Shown here: one piece after another, positions 55,301 to 64,000 of the stretch
How positions within the stretch are numbered: the stretch's first letter is position 1
Layout: each line of letters starts with the position of its first letter
Source of the DNA: Streptococcus parasanguinis
GTDB taxonomy: Bacteria > Bacillota > Bacilli > Lactobacillales > Streptococcaceae
Direction of reading: 5' to 3'
Assembly: GCF_016648855.1 (NCBI RefSeq)
Contig: NZ_JACLQU010000013.1
Coordinates: 1 to 64,000, forward strand
Length of the DNA: 64,000 nt
Translations under genes and position numbers: made by a program
The notes under the pieces: generated by a model
Databases searched by the model: none
The model's input: only the letters and a program-made list of their open reading frames with translations
What the model was told of the DNA's origin: nothing

Positions 55301-58300
55301 TTGTTCAAGACCTCCTTCATCTTCTCGATCCAAGCGGCTTTCACCTTTTCACCGCGTATTCCTTTTTGGTCTAGTTTGGTCAAGAACCGTGCCTGACCTA
55401 GGTGACGATCGGCTTCAAATCCCGTGATGGATTTAAACTGCTCCACAAATGGTGCGATATTGCGCCCATTTTCACTATAGGGATTGATGGCAAATTGCCC
55501 CTTGAGGATCCCTTCTGCTGCTGTTTTATAGAGATAAGCGTTGTACAAGAGAAGCAAGTCCAGTTCTTCCTTACTCAGCATCATAGCCTTATTCTTATCA
55601 TAGGCTTCGCCCAGATAAGGGGCCTGATCTGCCATAAAGAGCCCCTTGTACTGTTGACTTTTCATGGTTTGGTTGATGGCATCCTCTACTGTCTTGGTCT
55701 TTTTCAGATCCACTAGGGGGTCTCCCATTTCCAAATACATGGCCCCGAAAATCCCCTGCTCCTCTTGGTATTCCTTCAAATCCTGAATCGCAGAGAGATA
55801 GGTCGGCAATTGAGAATTCAGTCCATTAAAGAACTTGTCATAGTGGAACTGCGTCAGACTGGACTTATAGTCCACGACTCCGAGGGCTCCCCGATCCCTC
55901 AATTGATCAATACGGTCCACCTTGCCTCGTAGCTGCAGGAGACGGCCATCGGACAATGGATAAGAGGTGTGGGTACTTCCACCAAAGAGGGTCTCCTCAC
56001 CGATGGTCTCGATACCATTTTGCTGGGCGAGGACACGCCCCGTTGTTTTCGCGGTATCAAGAAGCAAGTTGCGAATAAACTCGGTCTCTCCATTTTCTCC
56101 ATACAATTGCTGAAACTCTGCTTCTTGGCTGGTTTCTCGAATCGCCTCGTTTAAACGCCGATCAAACGCTTGATCGGAGCCATCTTTTAAGACTAGTTCA
56201 AAGATCCGGTGCAAGAAATTCCCATGACTGCGGGCGTCTGGCCGGATGGTTTCATCCTCTTGTAAGCCCAAGACATAGCGCAGATAAAAGGCATACTGGT
56301 GCTTGTAGTATTCATTCAAGGCAGAAGCGGATAAGGTCAAGGCTTTGCCCTCTGGATAGAGCGCTTGAAGCGTATCCGACTGAAGCTGACGGCTCTTTAA
56401 TTCCGTTGAAATCTGAGGAATCTGGATGCCTTTAGCGGCTAATTTCTTACGCAAGACCCGTACCGCCACACCCCAAAAGCTGGCTTCTTCAGGAGACAAC
56501 TCACTAGCGATCTCCTCTTGATGGAGTTCGATCACGCGCGCTAAGAGGGCACGGTAGGTCCCAATGTCATCACTCGAAGCTTGGGCTTGTTTGGTTGTCC
56601 ACTCGATGGCAATAGGTTCCTTGGCCAATTCTACAAGGTAAGGAGAGACACTATCTTCCATTTCATTGACTAAGCTAGGAGCCGATAAGACCAGTTGGCT
56701 GGTTGCCGCATTGAGGAGCGAAACTGCCACAAAGCGATTTTTCTTGAGATTTTCGCTGGTCACCACCTGGAGCTCTGCTCCTTCTTGGGTGGCCTCATTG
56801 AGCTGCTGGCGCTCTTCTTCACTGAGTAGAGAGGTGTTCTGAGCAATCTTTGGAAAACGCTCCTGGGTCAGCCCGATCGCGTAGACATAAGGCGCTGTCA
56901 AGGGTTCAATCAAGTCATAGGACTGAACCGTCACCACATCGACCGTAGCAGGAATTGTCCGGTATTGAGACAATTGCATCCCCGATAAGAGGAGGGCCAA
57001 AAAGTCATCCACTGTCAGCTCTTGGTCCTCAAAGACCAGGTTCAACTCCTCTAAGACATGGAGAAAAGCCTTCCAGACCTGATCATAGCGCTCCTGCTCC
57101 TCCAAGGCTAGATCCTTGATCAAAGCTTGGAGATTCTGAGAAAGTTGGGCCTCTTGCAGAAACTCTGTAAAGGCCGTTAAGAGACGGGTCACCTTTTGTT
57201 TGCGCTGTGAAAAGAAAGGGACTAGAGGTTCGACGACGCGTTGCCGGAGAGTATTGAGCTCTTCCAAATTAAACTTACCTTGACGATTGCTGGTAAAAGG
57301 CTTGTGAAATTTTGTAGCACCCTTTACTTCCGCAAAGCGAAGGTATTGCTCAAAAGCATCAACTTCTTCTTGCGTCAGATCACTATACAGACCCGTTTTT
57401 AACAGATTGATGACGTCTTCCGTCTGGTAATTGAACTGCTTGATCCGCCCTAGCGATTCAATGACCTGAATCAAGGGATGGTGGACCATGGCCTCACTTC
57501 GTCCCAAGTAAAAGGGGATCTGATACTGGTCAAAAATGGTCTTGAGCTGCAGTTGATAAGCTTCTACATCGCCTAACAAGACCCGAATATCCCGATAGCG
57601 GGCCCCATCATGAAGACGCTGACGGATGGATTTGGCAACAAATTCCAACTCTTCTTTTTGCGTATTGGTTTGCCAGAGTTGGACAGCTGTTCGATCTTGG
57701 TCCTCCAGCTCATCTTCCACTTGTGAAAAATCGTAGCGCGCTTCTAACATGCGGGTAATGCGACTAAAGGAGTCTTCGATCGCTTGCCCACAATACTGGG
57801 GCTGTACCTCAAATGTCTTTGCAAGCTGGAGGAGAAAGTCAACACTGGCTTGGTAAAGATTGCCCTCTCTAAAACTTGCCCGATAGGCTTTTTCACTGGC
57901 ATAGACTCCGATGACAATCTCCACTCCTTTTCGGTGAAGGAGACTAATCAAAGCCTCTTCTTCCGCAGAAAAACGCGTGAATCCATCGACGACGATCGCC
58001 ACATCCTGTAATTGCTCTTCCAGCTGCCCTTCTTCAACCTGATTGAGGAAAAAGGCCATCTTGGACTGGGATTCATACCGGTGCTTGACCAACATCTCAG
58101 AGACCGCTTCAAAAATCGCCAAGAGGTCTTCTCTTTTTTCAGCTTCCTCGAGCAACTCCAAATCGGTAAAATCCATCTGTGCCGTCTGCAATTCATGATA
58201 GAGCTGGACCAGTTGCTGGATAAACTGAGGATCCTTGCGCAGGGCCCCGTAAGCTTTGAGATCCTGCTCCTTCATCTGGGACAGAGCTTTAAAAAATAGC

Positions 58301-58563
58301 ATACCTAGACCGATGTCATCCAAGGGTTGCTCCTCAAAAACCTGATTCAGGATGAAATAACGGGCCATTTGCGCAAAGCGCGTGACGGTAATGGCAAAAG
58401 AAGCCTGACCTTCTAAATAGGACAAGACCTTGGCTTCTTTTTCAAAGGAAAGAGAGTTGGGCGCAATGTAAAACACACGCTTGCCCTGTTCTACTAACCC
58501 TACGGCTTCTTGTGTCAGGACCTGGGTCAAGGGGGTCCGAACATCCGTATAGAGTAATTTCAT
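55297..58563 (-). CDS. rexB: ATP-dependent nuclease subunit B (RexB/AddB)
   Basis: A 1088-residue partner of RexA. The N-terminal helicase-like region lacks a Walker A motif ([19 protein letters not shown] stands there). The C-terminal nuclease has [11 protein letters not shown] and VVDYKSS. The four cysteines that hold the Fe-S cluster in Bacillus AddB are missing; the only Cys seen is in [10 protein letters not shown], far upstream. This is the RexB pattern of streptococci and lactococci. First gene of rexB-rexA-DUF4298. Confidence 0.94.
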   Translation of the reverse strand: MKLLYTDVRTPLTQVLTQEAVGLVEQGKRVFYIAPNSLSFEKEAKVLSYLEGQASFAITVTRFAQMARYFILNQVFEEQPLDDIGLGMLFFKALSQMKEQDLKAYGALRKDPQFIQQLVQLYHELQTAQMDFTDLELLEEAEKREDLLAIFEAVSEMLVKHRYESQSKMAFFLNQVEEGQLEEQLQDVAIVVDGFTRFSAEEEALISLLHRKGVEIVIGVYASEKAYRASFREGNLYQASVDFLLQLAKTFEVQPQYCGQAIEDSFSRITRMLEARYDFSQVEDELEDQDRTAVQLWQTNTQKEELEFVAKSIRQRLHDGARYRDIRVLLGDVEAYQLQLKTIFDQYQIPFYLGRSEAMVHHPLIQVIESLGRIKQFNYQTEDVINLLKTGLYSDLTQEEVDAFEQYLRFAEVKGATKFHKPFTSNRQGKFNLEELNTLRQRVVEPLVPFFSQRKQKVTRLLTAFTEFLQEAQLSQNLQALIKDLALEEQERYDQVWKAFLHVLEELNLVFEDQELTVDDFLALLLSGMQLSQYRTIPATVDVVTVQSYDLIEPLTAPYVYAIGLTQERFPKIAQNTSLLSEEERQQLNEATQEGAELQVVTSENLKKNRFVAVSLLNAATSQLVLSAPSLVNEMEDSVSPYLVELAKEPIAIEWTTKQAQASSDDIGTYRALLARVIELHQEEIASELSPEEASFWGVAVRVLRKKLAAKGIQIPQISTELKSRQLQSDTLQALYPEGKALTLSASALNEYYKHQYAFYLRYVLGLQEDETIRPDARSHGNFLHRIFELVLKDGSDQAFDRRLNEAIRETSQEAEFQQLYGENGETEFIRNLLLDTAKTTGRVLAQQNGIETIGEETLFGGSTHTSYPLSDGRLLQLRGKVDRIDQLRDRGALGVVDYKSSLTQFHYDKFFNGLNSQLPTYLSAIQDLKEYQEEQGIFGAMYLEMGDPLVDLKKTKTVEDAINQTMKSQQYKGLFMADQAPYLGEAYDKNKAMMLSKEELDLLLLYNAYLYKTAAEGILKGQFAINPYSENGRNIAPFVEQFKSITGFEADRHLGQARFLTKLDQKGIRGEKVKAAWIEKMKEVLNK

Positions 58564-58722
58564 CCGATCCGTTCTCCTTTTGGCATTTTCTTGAGAGCTT
58601 GTTATCTTCTTATTATATCATTTTCACAGGAGGGACTAAAGCAAGAAGTCATGCTCCTCTAGGCCCAATATTAGGAGATTTATGCTACAATAAAAGTTGA
58701 AGAGACAGAAAGGATACCACCT

Positions 58723-59205
58723 ATGACCAGCATTTATGATTTTTCTTTAGAAAACCAGAATGGGGAGGAGATTCCCCTTTCTCACTACCAAGGTAAGGTT
58801 CTCATTGTGGTCAATACAGCAACAGGCTGTGGCTTGACCCCGCAATACCAAGGACTGCAAGATCTCTACCTGCGCTACCAGGAAAAGGGGCTGGAAATCC
58901 TAGACATCCCCTGTAACCAATTCATGGGGCAGGCACCAGGAACGGCAGAAGAAATCAATAGCTTCTGCAGCCTCAACTACCAGACCACCTTCCCACGATT
59001 CGCTAAAGCCAAGGTCAATGGTAAAGAAGCCCTTCCTCTCTATGACTGGCTCAAAAGCCAAGCAGCTGGGCCACTGGGCAAACGCATCGAATGGAACTTC
59101 GCAAAATTTGTCATCGACCGACAAGGCCAAGTCGCCCAACGCTTCTCCTCCAAAACAGAGCCAGCTGCCATGGAAGACTTGATCCAAGAATTACTTGAGA
59201 AATAA
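58723..59205 (+). CDS. Glutathione peroxidase family protein
   Basis: A 160-residue thiol peroxidase of the glutathione-peroxidase family, which reduces hydroperoxides. The peroxidatic Cys is C36 in NTATGCGLTPQY; a Gln-Trp-Asn set is completed by DIPCNQF and EWNFAKF. Cysteine replaces selenocysteine as usual in bacteria, and such enzymes often use thioredoxin. The gene is alone on plus, with TACAAT about 40 bases upstream and a bidirectional terminator after. Confidence 0.93.
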   Translation: MTSIYDFSLENQNGEEIPLSHYQGKVLIVVNTATGCGLTPQYQGLQDLYLRYQEKGLEILDIPCNQFMGQAPGTAEEINSFCSLNYQTTFPRFAKAKVNGKEALPLYDWLKSQAAGPLGKRIEWNFAKFVIDRQGQVAQRFSSKTEPAAMEDLIQELLEK

Positions 59206-59208
59206 GCC

Positions 59209-59240
59209 AAAAAAGCCTGAGCCAATTCTCAAGCTTTTTT
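59209..59240. terminator. Bidirectional terminator
   Basis: AAAAAAGC-TGAG/CTCA-GCTTTTTT with one mismatch and a six-base loop. It serves the peroxidase gene on plus and the ABC exporter on minus. Confidence 0.88.
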
Positions 59241-59244
59241 ATTA

Positions 59245-61113
59245 TTAATCAATTTCAAGTCCACCGGTGTAGAGGCGGTAATAGGTGCCACGTTCTGCCA
59301 TCAAGGAAGCATGGTTGCCTCGCTCGATGATGCGTCCGTGGTCCATCACCATGATGACATCGGAATTGACAATCGTCGATAGACGGTGGGCGATAACAAA
59401 GACTGTCCGACCTTCCATCAAGCGGTCCATCCCTTCTTGCACCATCTTCTCTGTCCGTGAGTCAATCGAAGATGTCGCTTCGTCCAGAATCAAGACAGGC
59501 GCATTGGCAAGGGCTGCACGGGCAATGGCGATCAATTGTCGTTGACCATTTGATAGGCCAGCCCCATCATCTGTCAAGACTGTCTCATAACCCTGATCCA
59601 AGTGCTTGACAAAGGAATCCACATTGGCAATCCGAGCTGCTTCAAGGATTTCTTCCCGTGTTGCATCAGCACGGCCATAAGCGATGTTTTCCGCAATCGT
59701 ACCAGTGAATAAGTGGGTATCTTGAAGAACGATTCCAAGAGAACGACGAAGAGAATCTTTCTCGATCAATTTAATATCGATTCCATCATAGGTAATCATT
59801 CCTGACTGGATGTCATAGAAGCGGTTGATCAAGTTAGTAATGGTTGTCTTTCCTGCACCAGTCGCTCCGACAAAGGCCACTTTTTGCCCCTTATCCGCGT
59901 ACAAGTTGATGCCATGAAGGATTTGTTTCTTCCCATCATAAGAGAAATCAACATCATCAAAGACCACATTTCCAACCATCTTGACAAGCTGGTAATCTCC
60001 ATTTGGACGTGGGTGTTTCCAAGCCCATTTGTTGGTTTTCTGATCGGTTTCGACCATTTCTCCATCGACCAGTTCATAATTGACCAGCGTCACTTTTCCT
60101 TGGTCGACTTCTTCTTCTTCGTCCAAAAGATCAAAGACACGATCTCCACCAGCCAAGGCCATGAGGACAAAGTTTAATTGTTGAGAGACCTGGGCAATCG
60201 GACCTGTGAAGGAACGGTTCAATTGCAGAAAGGCCATGAGACCACCAATGGTTAAACCACCGACGCCGTTTAGCGCAAAGAGTCCCCCGATCAAGGCTGT
60301 CAGAACAAAGGAAACATTTCCCAAGTTCCCAAGAATTGGCATGAGAACATTGGCATAGCGGTTGGCTTGGTAAGAAGACTCAAAGAGTTGGTCATTGATC
60401 CGATCAAAATCTTCAATGCTTTCTCTTTCATGCACAAAGGCCTTGACCACTTTTTGACCAGACATCATTTCTTCAATAAAGCCGTTCTCAATCCCCAAGT
60501 TCTTTTGTTGTGCCCCGAAGTAACGACCTGACTTGCCAGAGACATCCTTGATGATAAAGACCATGACGATGACCATGATAAGAACAATCAAGAACAAGAG
60601 CGGACTAACCGTCAGCATGGTAATCGTTACCCCAAGGATGGTAATCGCTGAGGATAGAAGTTGAGGAATGGATTGTTCAATCGCTTGGCGAAGGGCATCA
60701 ATATCATTGGTATAGATAGACATGATGTCCCCGTGTTGGTGGGTATCAAAGTAACGTACCGGCAGTTTTTGCATGCGAGCAAACAACTGATTTCGAAGAC
60801 TTCTAAGTGAGTCTTGTGAAACAGTCGCCATAATCAAGGTAAAGCCATAATTAGCAAGTACCCCGATCAAACAGATCAAACCAACTCGTGTTAAGAAGGA
60901 CAAGAGCGGTCCAAAATCATGGCTATTGCTTGTCAGCATGGGCTCCACATAGACATCGACCAAGGACTGAATCGAAGCTGTCACATTGACCGTCGCAAGT
61001 GACGATAGAATGATTAAGATAAAGGAAACAATCAAGGATACCTTGTAGTTTTTCCAAAGGAAGTCGAGCAGGCGAAGGATAGAGCCTAGATTTGCTTTTT
61101 TCTTAGTTTTCAT
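59245..61113 (-). CDS. ABC exporter subunit with canonical Walker B (LmrD-like)
   Basis: A 622-residue half-transporter with six membrane segments (about 25-325) and an ATPase domain. Walker A is GATGAGKTT, Walker B VLILDEATSSID with the catalytic Glu, but the signature is LSNGQ, not LSGGQ. Its partner shows the opposite pattern, so the two should form a heterodimer like LmrCD, BmrCD or TM287/288 with one degenerate site. About 50 extra residues precede the ATPase core (VDGEMVETDQKTNKWAWKH). The start at 61113 follows AGGAG six bases upstream and overlaps the partner by 11 bases. Confidence 0.92.
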   Translation of the reverse strand: MKTKKKANLGSILRLLDFLWKNYKVSLIVSFILIILSSLATVNVTASIQSLVDVYVEPMLTSNSHDFGPLLSFLTRVGLICLIGVLANYGFTLIMATVSQDSLRSLRNQLFARMQKLPVRYFDTHQHGDIMSIYTNDIDALRQAIEQSIPQLLSSAITILGVTITMLTVSPLLFLIVLIMVIVMVFIIKDVSGKSGRYFGAQQKNLGIENGFIEEMMSGQKVVKAFVHERESIEDFDRINDQLFESSYQANRYANVLMPILGNLGNVSFVLTALIGGLFALNGVGGLTIGGLMAFLQLNRSFTGPIAQVSQQLNFVLMALAGGDRVFDLLDEEEEVDQGKVTLVNYELVDGEMVETDQKTNKWAWKHPRPNGDYQLVKMVGNVVFDDVDFSYDGKKQILHGINLYADKGQKVAFVGATGAGKTTITNLINRFYDIQSGMITYDGIDIKLIEKDSLRRSLGIVLQDTHLFTGTIAENIAYGRADATREEILEAARIANVDSFVKHLDQGYETVLTDDGAGLSNGQRQLIAIARAALANAPVLILDEATSSIDSRTEKMVQEGMDRLMEGRTVFVIAHRLSTIVNSDVIMVMDHGRIIERGNHASLMAERGTYYRLYTGGLEID

Positions 61114-62848
61114 CTGCTTCTCCTTTCCCTTGTGTTTGCATTTCATATACTTCTTGGTAGATGGCATTGGTCGCAAGCAATTCCTCGTGACGACCGATCG
61201 CATCGATTTGGCCATCATTCATCACAATAATACGATCTGCATCTTGAATAGAGGAAATCCGTTGACCAATGATGATTTTGGTCGTATCTTTCAAGCTGGT
61301 TGCCAATCCTTGACGGATCAAACTATCTGTCTTGGTATCGACTGCCGAAGTCGAATCATCCAAGATCAAGATCTTCGGATTCATAAGAAGGGCACGCGCG
61401 ATACAGAGACGCTGGCGTTGGCCACCAGAGACGTTGGATCCCCCACGCTCAATCATGGTGTCATAACCCTCTTTGAAATCTTGAATAAATTCATCGGCTT
61501 GGGCAATCTTACAAGCTGCGATGATCTCTTCATCTGTCGCATCCTTATTTCCCCAGCGCATATTTTCTTTAATCGTACCAGAGAAAAGGACATTGGTCTG
61601 AAGAACCATGGCCACTTGCTTACGAAGGGAATCAAGATCGTATTCTTTGACATCGTGGCCTGCTACTGTCACACGACCAGACTCGACATCATAGAGACGA
61701 GGAATCAACTGAACCAAGCTTGATTTCCCTGATCCTGTTCCTCCCAAAATACCAATCACTTCCCCTGAACGAATGGAAAGATTAATCCCTTGTAAGACAT
61801 GGGTCTTGTCGCCATTTTCATCAGTATAGGCAAATGTCACATCCTCAAAGTTGATGGATCCATCAGCGACTTTTTTGATCCCGTTTTCTGGAGAGTCAAT
61901 CGTCGTTTTGGTCGTTAAGACTTCATTGATCCGCTCAACAGAAGCCATGGAAATCGACAACATGACAAAGATCATCATAAACATCATGAGCGACATGAGA
62001 ATGGTCATGGTGTAGCTAAACATAGAAGTCAAATTCCCAGTAGAGAGTTGACCACCAACGATCAGATGAGCCCCGATCCAAGAAATCAAAAGGAAAGAAG
62101 CATACATGGAAAGCATCATAGCTGGGCTACTCAAGACAACGACACAGATAGCCTTCATAAACATGTTATAAATCAAACGCGAAGCCTTCTTGAATTTAAC
62201 CGTTTCATCTGCTTCCTTAACGTAAGACTTCACCACCCGCATATTGGTGATATTTTCTTGAATGCTGTTGTTGAGATTGTCATAAGCTTCAAATACTTCT
62301 GTGAAGAGTGGATAAACAATCTTCATGATGATGCTTAAGACAGCTGCCAAAAAGATGGTCACATAGACAAAGATCATGGCCATTTCTGGATTGATCAAGA
62401 AACAAGCCACAATGGCAAAGATCAAATTGAGCGGTGCCCGTACACAGATCCGGATCACCATTTGATAGGCATTTTGCACATTGGTCACGTCCGTCATCAT
62501 CCGAGTGACTAACCCACCTGATGAGAACTGATCAATATTCTCAAATGAGAAGGTTTGAACCTTTTTGAAAATGGCCCGACGAAGGTTTTTAGCAAAACCA
62601 GCCGATGCATAGGCGCCATAACGGGCAGACTGCATCCCACAAAAGAGGGAGCAAAAGGCACAGACCAGCATGAGCCCACCGTAAAACAAAATATTGTTCA
62701 TGTTTCTTTGTTGAACACCTTGGTCCAAAAGACTCGCCATGACAAAGGGAATCGAAATCTCAAACATGACTTCAAAGACCATGAACAAGGAAGCCAAAAT
62801 CGATGGCTTCTTGAATTCTTTGATCTCGGAAATTAAGGATCGAATCAT
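61103..62848 (-). CDS. ABC exporter subunit with degenerate Walker B (LmrC-like)
   Basis: A 581-residue half-transporter with six membrane segments (about 15-310) and an ATPase domain. Walker A is GGTGSGKSS, the signature VSGGQ is intact, but Walker B reads ILILDDSTSAVD with Asp for the catalytic Glu. This pairs with the LSNGQ signature of the partner to give one non-hydrolysing site. GGAGG lies five bases before the ATG at 62848. Exporters of this type pump drugs or lipids. A strong promoter and a hairpin leader precede it. Confidence 0.92.
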   Translation of the reverse strand: MIRSLISEIKEFKKPSILASLFMVFEVMFEISIPFVMASLLDQGVQQRNMNNILFYGGLMLVCAFCSLFCGMQSARYGAYASAGFAKNLRRAIFKKVQTFSFENIDQFSSGGLVTRMMTDVTNVQNAYQMVIRICVRAPLNLIFAIVACFLINPEMAMIFVYVTIFLAAVLSIIMKIVYPLFTEVFEAYDNLNNSIQENITNMRVVKSYVKEADETVKFKKASRLIYNMFMKAICVVVLSSPAMMLSMYASFLLISWIGAHLIVGGQLSTGNLTSMFSYTMTILMSLMMFMMIFVMLSISMASVERINEVLTTKTTIDSPENGIKKVADGSINFEDVTFAYTDENGDKTHVLQGINLSIRSGEVIGILGGTGSGKSSLVQLIPRLYDVESGRVTVAGHDVKEYDLDSLRKQVAMVLQTNVLFSGTIKENMRWGNKDATDEEIIAACKIAQADEFIQDFKEGYDTMIERGGSNVSGGQRQRLCIARALLMNPKILILDDSTSAVDTKTDSLIRQGLATSLKDTTKIIIGQRISSIQDADRIIVMNDGQIDAIGRHEELLATNAIYQEVYEMQTQGKGEADEN

Positions 62849-62933
62849 TATTACCTCCATAGTTTTTCATACTTTTTTCTGCAGTAGAAGCAAAGCTTTT
62901 TTCCACTGAAAAATAGGTCAAAACACACAAAAC

Positions 62934-62957
62934 TCCCTGAGGGAAAGACCCTAGGGA
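62934..62957 (-). promoter_or_regulatory. Leader hairpin of the ABC exporter operon
   Basis: TCCCT-GGG/CCC-AGGGA hairpin with a small bulge, followed on minus by the U-rich GTTTTGTGTGTTTT. It lies in the 130-base leader and could work as an attenuator, as seen for drug-induced ABC genes. No leader peptide with a start signal was found. Confidence 0.45.
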
Positions 62958-62979
62958 TTACGCGTTTTTTATAGTCTTC

Positions 62980-63008
62980 ATTGTAACCTAAATTACAAAA
63001 AAATGCAA
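62980..63008 (-). promoter_or_regulatory. Promoter of the ABC exporter operon
   Basis: On minus: TTGCAT (63008-63003), 17-base spacer, TACAAT (62985-62980), about 130 bases before the ATG. Confidence 0.75.
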
Positions 63009-63051
63009 GATTTTTAGACAGCATCCGTTTTTCTGTTGATCTAGTACAAAA

Positions 63052-63226
63052 GAGGCTGGGACAAAAGTCCTAGCCTCTCAATTGTTTTTGGATTGTCGAG
63101 CAAGACGCAGTGGCTGAGTGGGCTCTACTACGCTGATTTTATCAGCTTTTACAGCCCTACTCAACTGTGCGGAGGTGGGACGACGAAATCGAATTCTAAC
63201 GAATTACCGATTTCTGTCCCACTCTC
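63052..63226 (-). repeat. R1 dispersed structured repeat, copy 6
   Basis: R1 in reverse orientation between the ABC exporter promoter and the glycerophosphodiesterase end. With the promoter and leader it accounts for the gap 62849-63243. One base in the second hairpin loop region differs from most copies (GATTTTATCAGC instead of GATTTCATCAGC). Confidence 0.9.
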
Positions 63227-63243
63227 TCTATGCATATCCTGTC

Positions 63244-64000
63244 TTATTCTTCCTTAGACCTAGCGACAAGATTCAAGAAGCGATCAAAGTAGGACTTGTT
63301 TTCTTTCAAATCCTTTTTCAATCTTTGTGCCTCTGTCAATTCATCCGTAATCAAGCCATCAATGGGTTGTTGCAAATACTTGGTCAACTTTTGCTTGTCA
63401 TTAATGGTCCAGACATAGAGCTCTTTTTTCATCTCATGGGCTTGTGTCACCAAATCCTCCTGATAAGAAAAGTCTTCAATGGCAAAGAAGTCGACCGAAT
63501 CGTTTTCAAAGCGACCGAATTGAATCGGAATGACATAGCCGGTCTTGATCTCAGGGGCTTTCTTCTCGACCTTTTCAATAACTGACAGATCCAAAGACAT
63601 GGCTGGATAGTCCTTTTCAACCCCTAATTCCCGCATCTTCTGCACGAAGAGATCCACATAGTTGGCAGGTTCTCCACCATGAGGCTTGAGCTCGACCAAG
63701 AGCTTCATCTTCAATTCTTTGGCCCGTTTGACATATTCCTCAAACGAAGGGATATGACTCGTGTGGCCATTCTGTTGAATCTTGAGGCCTTGCACCTCAG
63801 CTAGGGTCATGTCTTTCACATCCTTATCCACCCCAGCAAGACGCTTGAGATTGTAGTCATGCATGACGACAAATTGATGGTCCTTAGTGAGAAGGATGTC
63901 CATCTCCGCATAAGCTGCCTTTCCCTTGGCAGCTGCTTCTAAAGCTTCCAGGGAATTTTCTACCCCTTTAGAAACATCCCCTCGATGGGCGATGAGCTTG
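63244..64000 (-). CDS. Glycerophosphodiester phosphodiesterase, 5' end outside window
   Basis: At least 251 residues of a GDPD-family enzyme, which cleaves glycerophosphodiesters to glycerol-3-phosphate and an alcohol. The frame stays open to the window edge, so the gene starts beyond 64000. Catalytic features: IAHRGD near the edge, AEMDILLTKDHQFVVMHD with the metal-binding Glu and Asp and the second His, and LLVELKPHG. The start at 63903 (MDILLTKD) would cut off the catalytic His-Arg and is not the true start. The missing part may carry membrane segments, as in many streptococcal homologues. Confidence 0.9.
   Translation of the reverse strand, partial: KLIAHRGDVSKGVENSLEALEAAAKGKAAYAEMDILLTKDHQFVVMHDYNLKRLAGVDKDVKDMTLAEVQGLKIQQNGHTSHIPSFEEYVKRAKELKMKLLVELKPHGGEPANYVDLFVQKMRELGVEKDYPAMSLDLSVIEKVEKKAPEIKTGYVIPIQFGRFENDSVDFFAIEDFSYQEDLVTQAHEMKKELYVWTINDKQKLTKYLQQPIDGLITDELTEAQRLKKDLKENKSYFDRFLNLVARSKEE

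Noticed and set aside
62955..62985. Seven-codon leader peptide before the ABC exporter hairpin
   Set aside because: Its ATG overlaps the -10 hexamer, so it would lie upstream of the transcript start.

Overview
The window looks like chromosomal DNA from an oral Streptococcus of the mitis/sanguinis/parasanguinis type. The basis is gene content and protein style: a vex/vnc ABC-transporter and two-component locus, RexAB, DnaX, RmlABC, an LPSTG surface protein with FctA/Cna_B modules, and a DUF3042 small protein. The species is inference. No rRNA, tRNA, CRISPR array, phage or transposase gene was seen. Most genes lie on the minus strand.

Layout. 1-736 is low-GC sequence with no convincing gene. 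737-2531 (+) is an HrtBA/DevCA-like ABC exporter pair. 8063-2716 (-) is vex1-vex2-vex3-vncR-vncS. 12538-8393 (-) is a carbohydrate ABC importer (two LplB/YtcP-type permeases, a lipoprotein binding protein and a DUF624 protein), divergent from a YesM/YesN-type two-component system at 12734-15926 (+). 18387-15969 (-) holds an fRMsr-type GAF protein, dnaX and a small membrane ORF. Then come a DUF1275 protein, udk and two tandem paralogous membrane proteins. rmlB lies at 23983-22937, separated from rmlA-rmlC (25851-24389) by a structured repeat. 25996-31258 (-) carries a small membrane protein, a frameshifted ZIP transporter, a DadA-like oxidase, a Nif3-like protein, trmK and a YghU-type GST. add is on + (31395-32414). 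dnaD, metA, apt, a TipC-like protein and recJ follow on - (32733-37954). A 1396-residue MSCRAMM-like surface protein is on + (38468-42658), followed by two extracytoplasmic proteins of unknown function. 45145-50702 (-) holds a GNAT enzyme, a methyltransferase, an SDR, rnz, an unknown protein, hflX and miaA. 50786-50956 (+) is DUF3042. 51314-58563 (-) is rexB-rexA-DUF4298. A glutathione peroxidase (+), a heterodimeric ABC exporter (-) and a truncated glycerophosphodiesterase (-) close the window.

The main non-coding feature is two families of dispersed, highly structured intergenic repeats. Family R1 (about 175 bp, six copies) has three hairpins; the last resembles a terminator. Family R2 (about 136-139 bp, four compact copies plus one of 272 bp with an insertion) has a closing stem, an inner hairpin and a long-range pairing enclosing two more hairpins. 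These stems change in a compensatory way between copies, so a folded RNA (or single-stranded DNA) appears to be under selection. R2 is my best candidate for something undescribed. A third, single structured element lies at 19575-19740.

Functional links: the YesMN-like system probably controls the divergent sugar importer. VncRS is co-oriented with, and probably tied to, the Vex exporter. The SDR-rnz-unknown-hflX-miaA cluster is a tightly overlapping RNA-processing and housekeeping operon. RexAB is the Gram-positive RecBCD equivalent.
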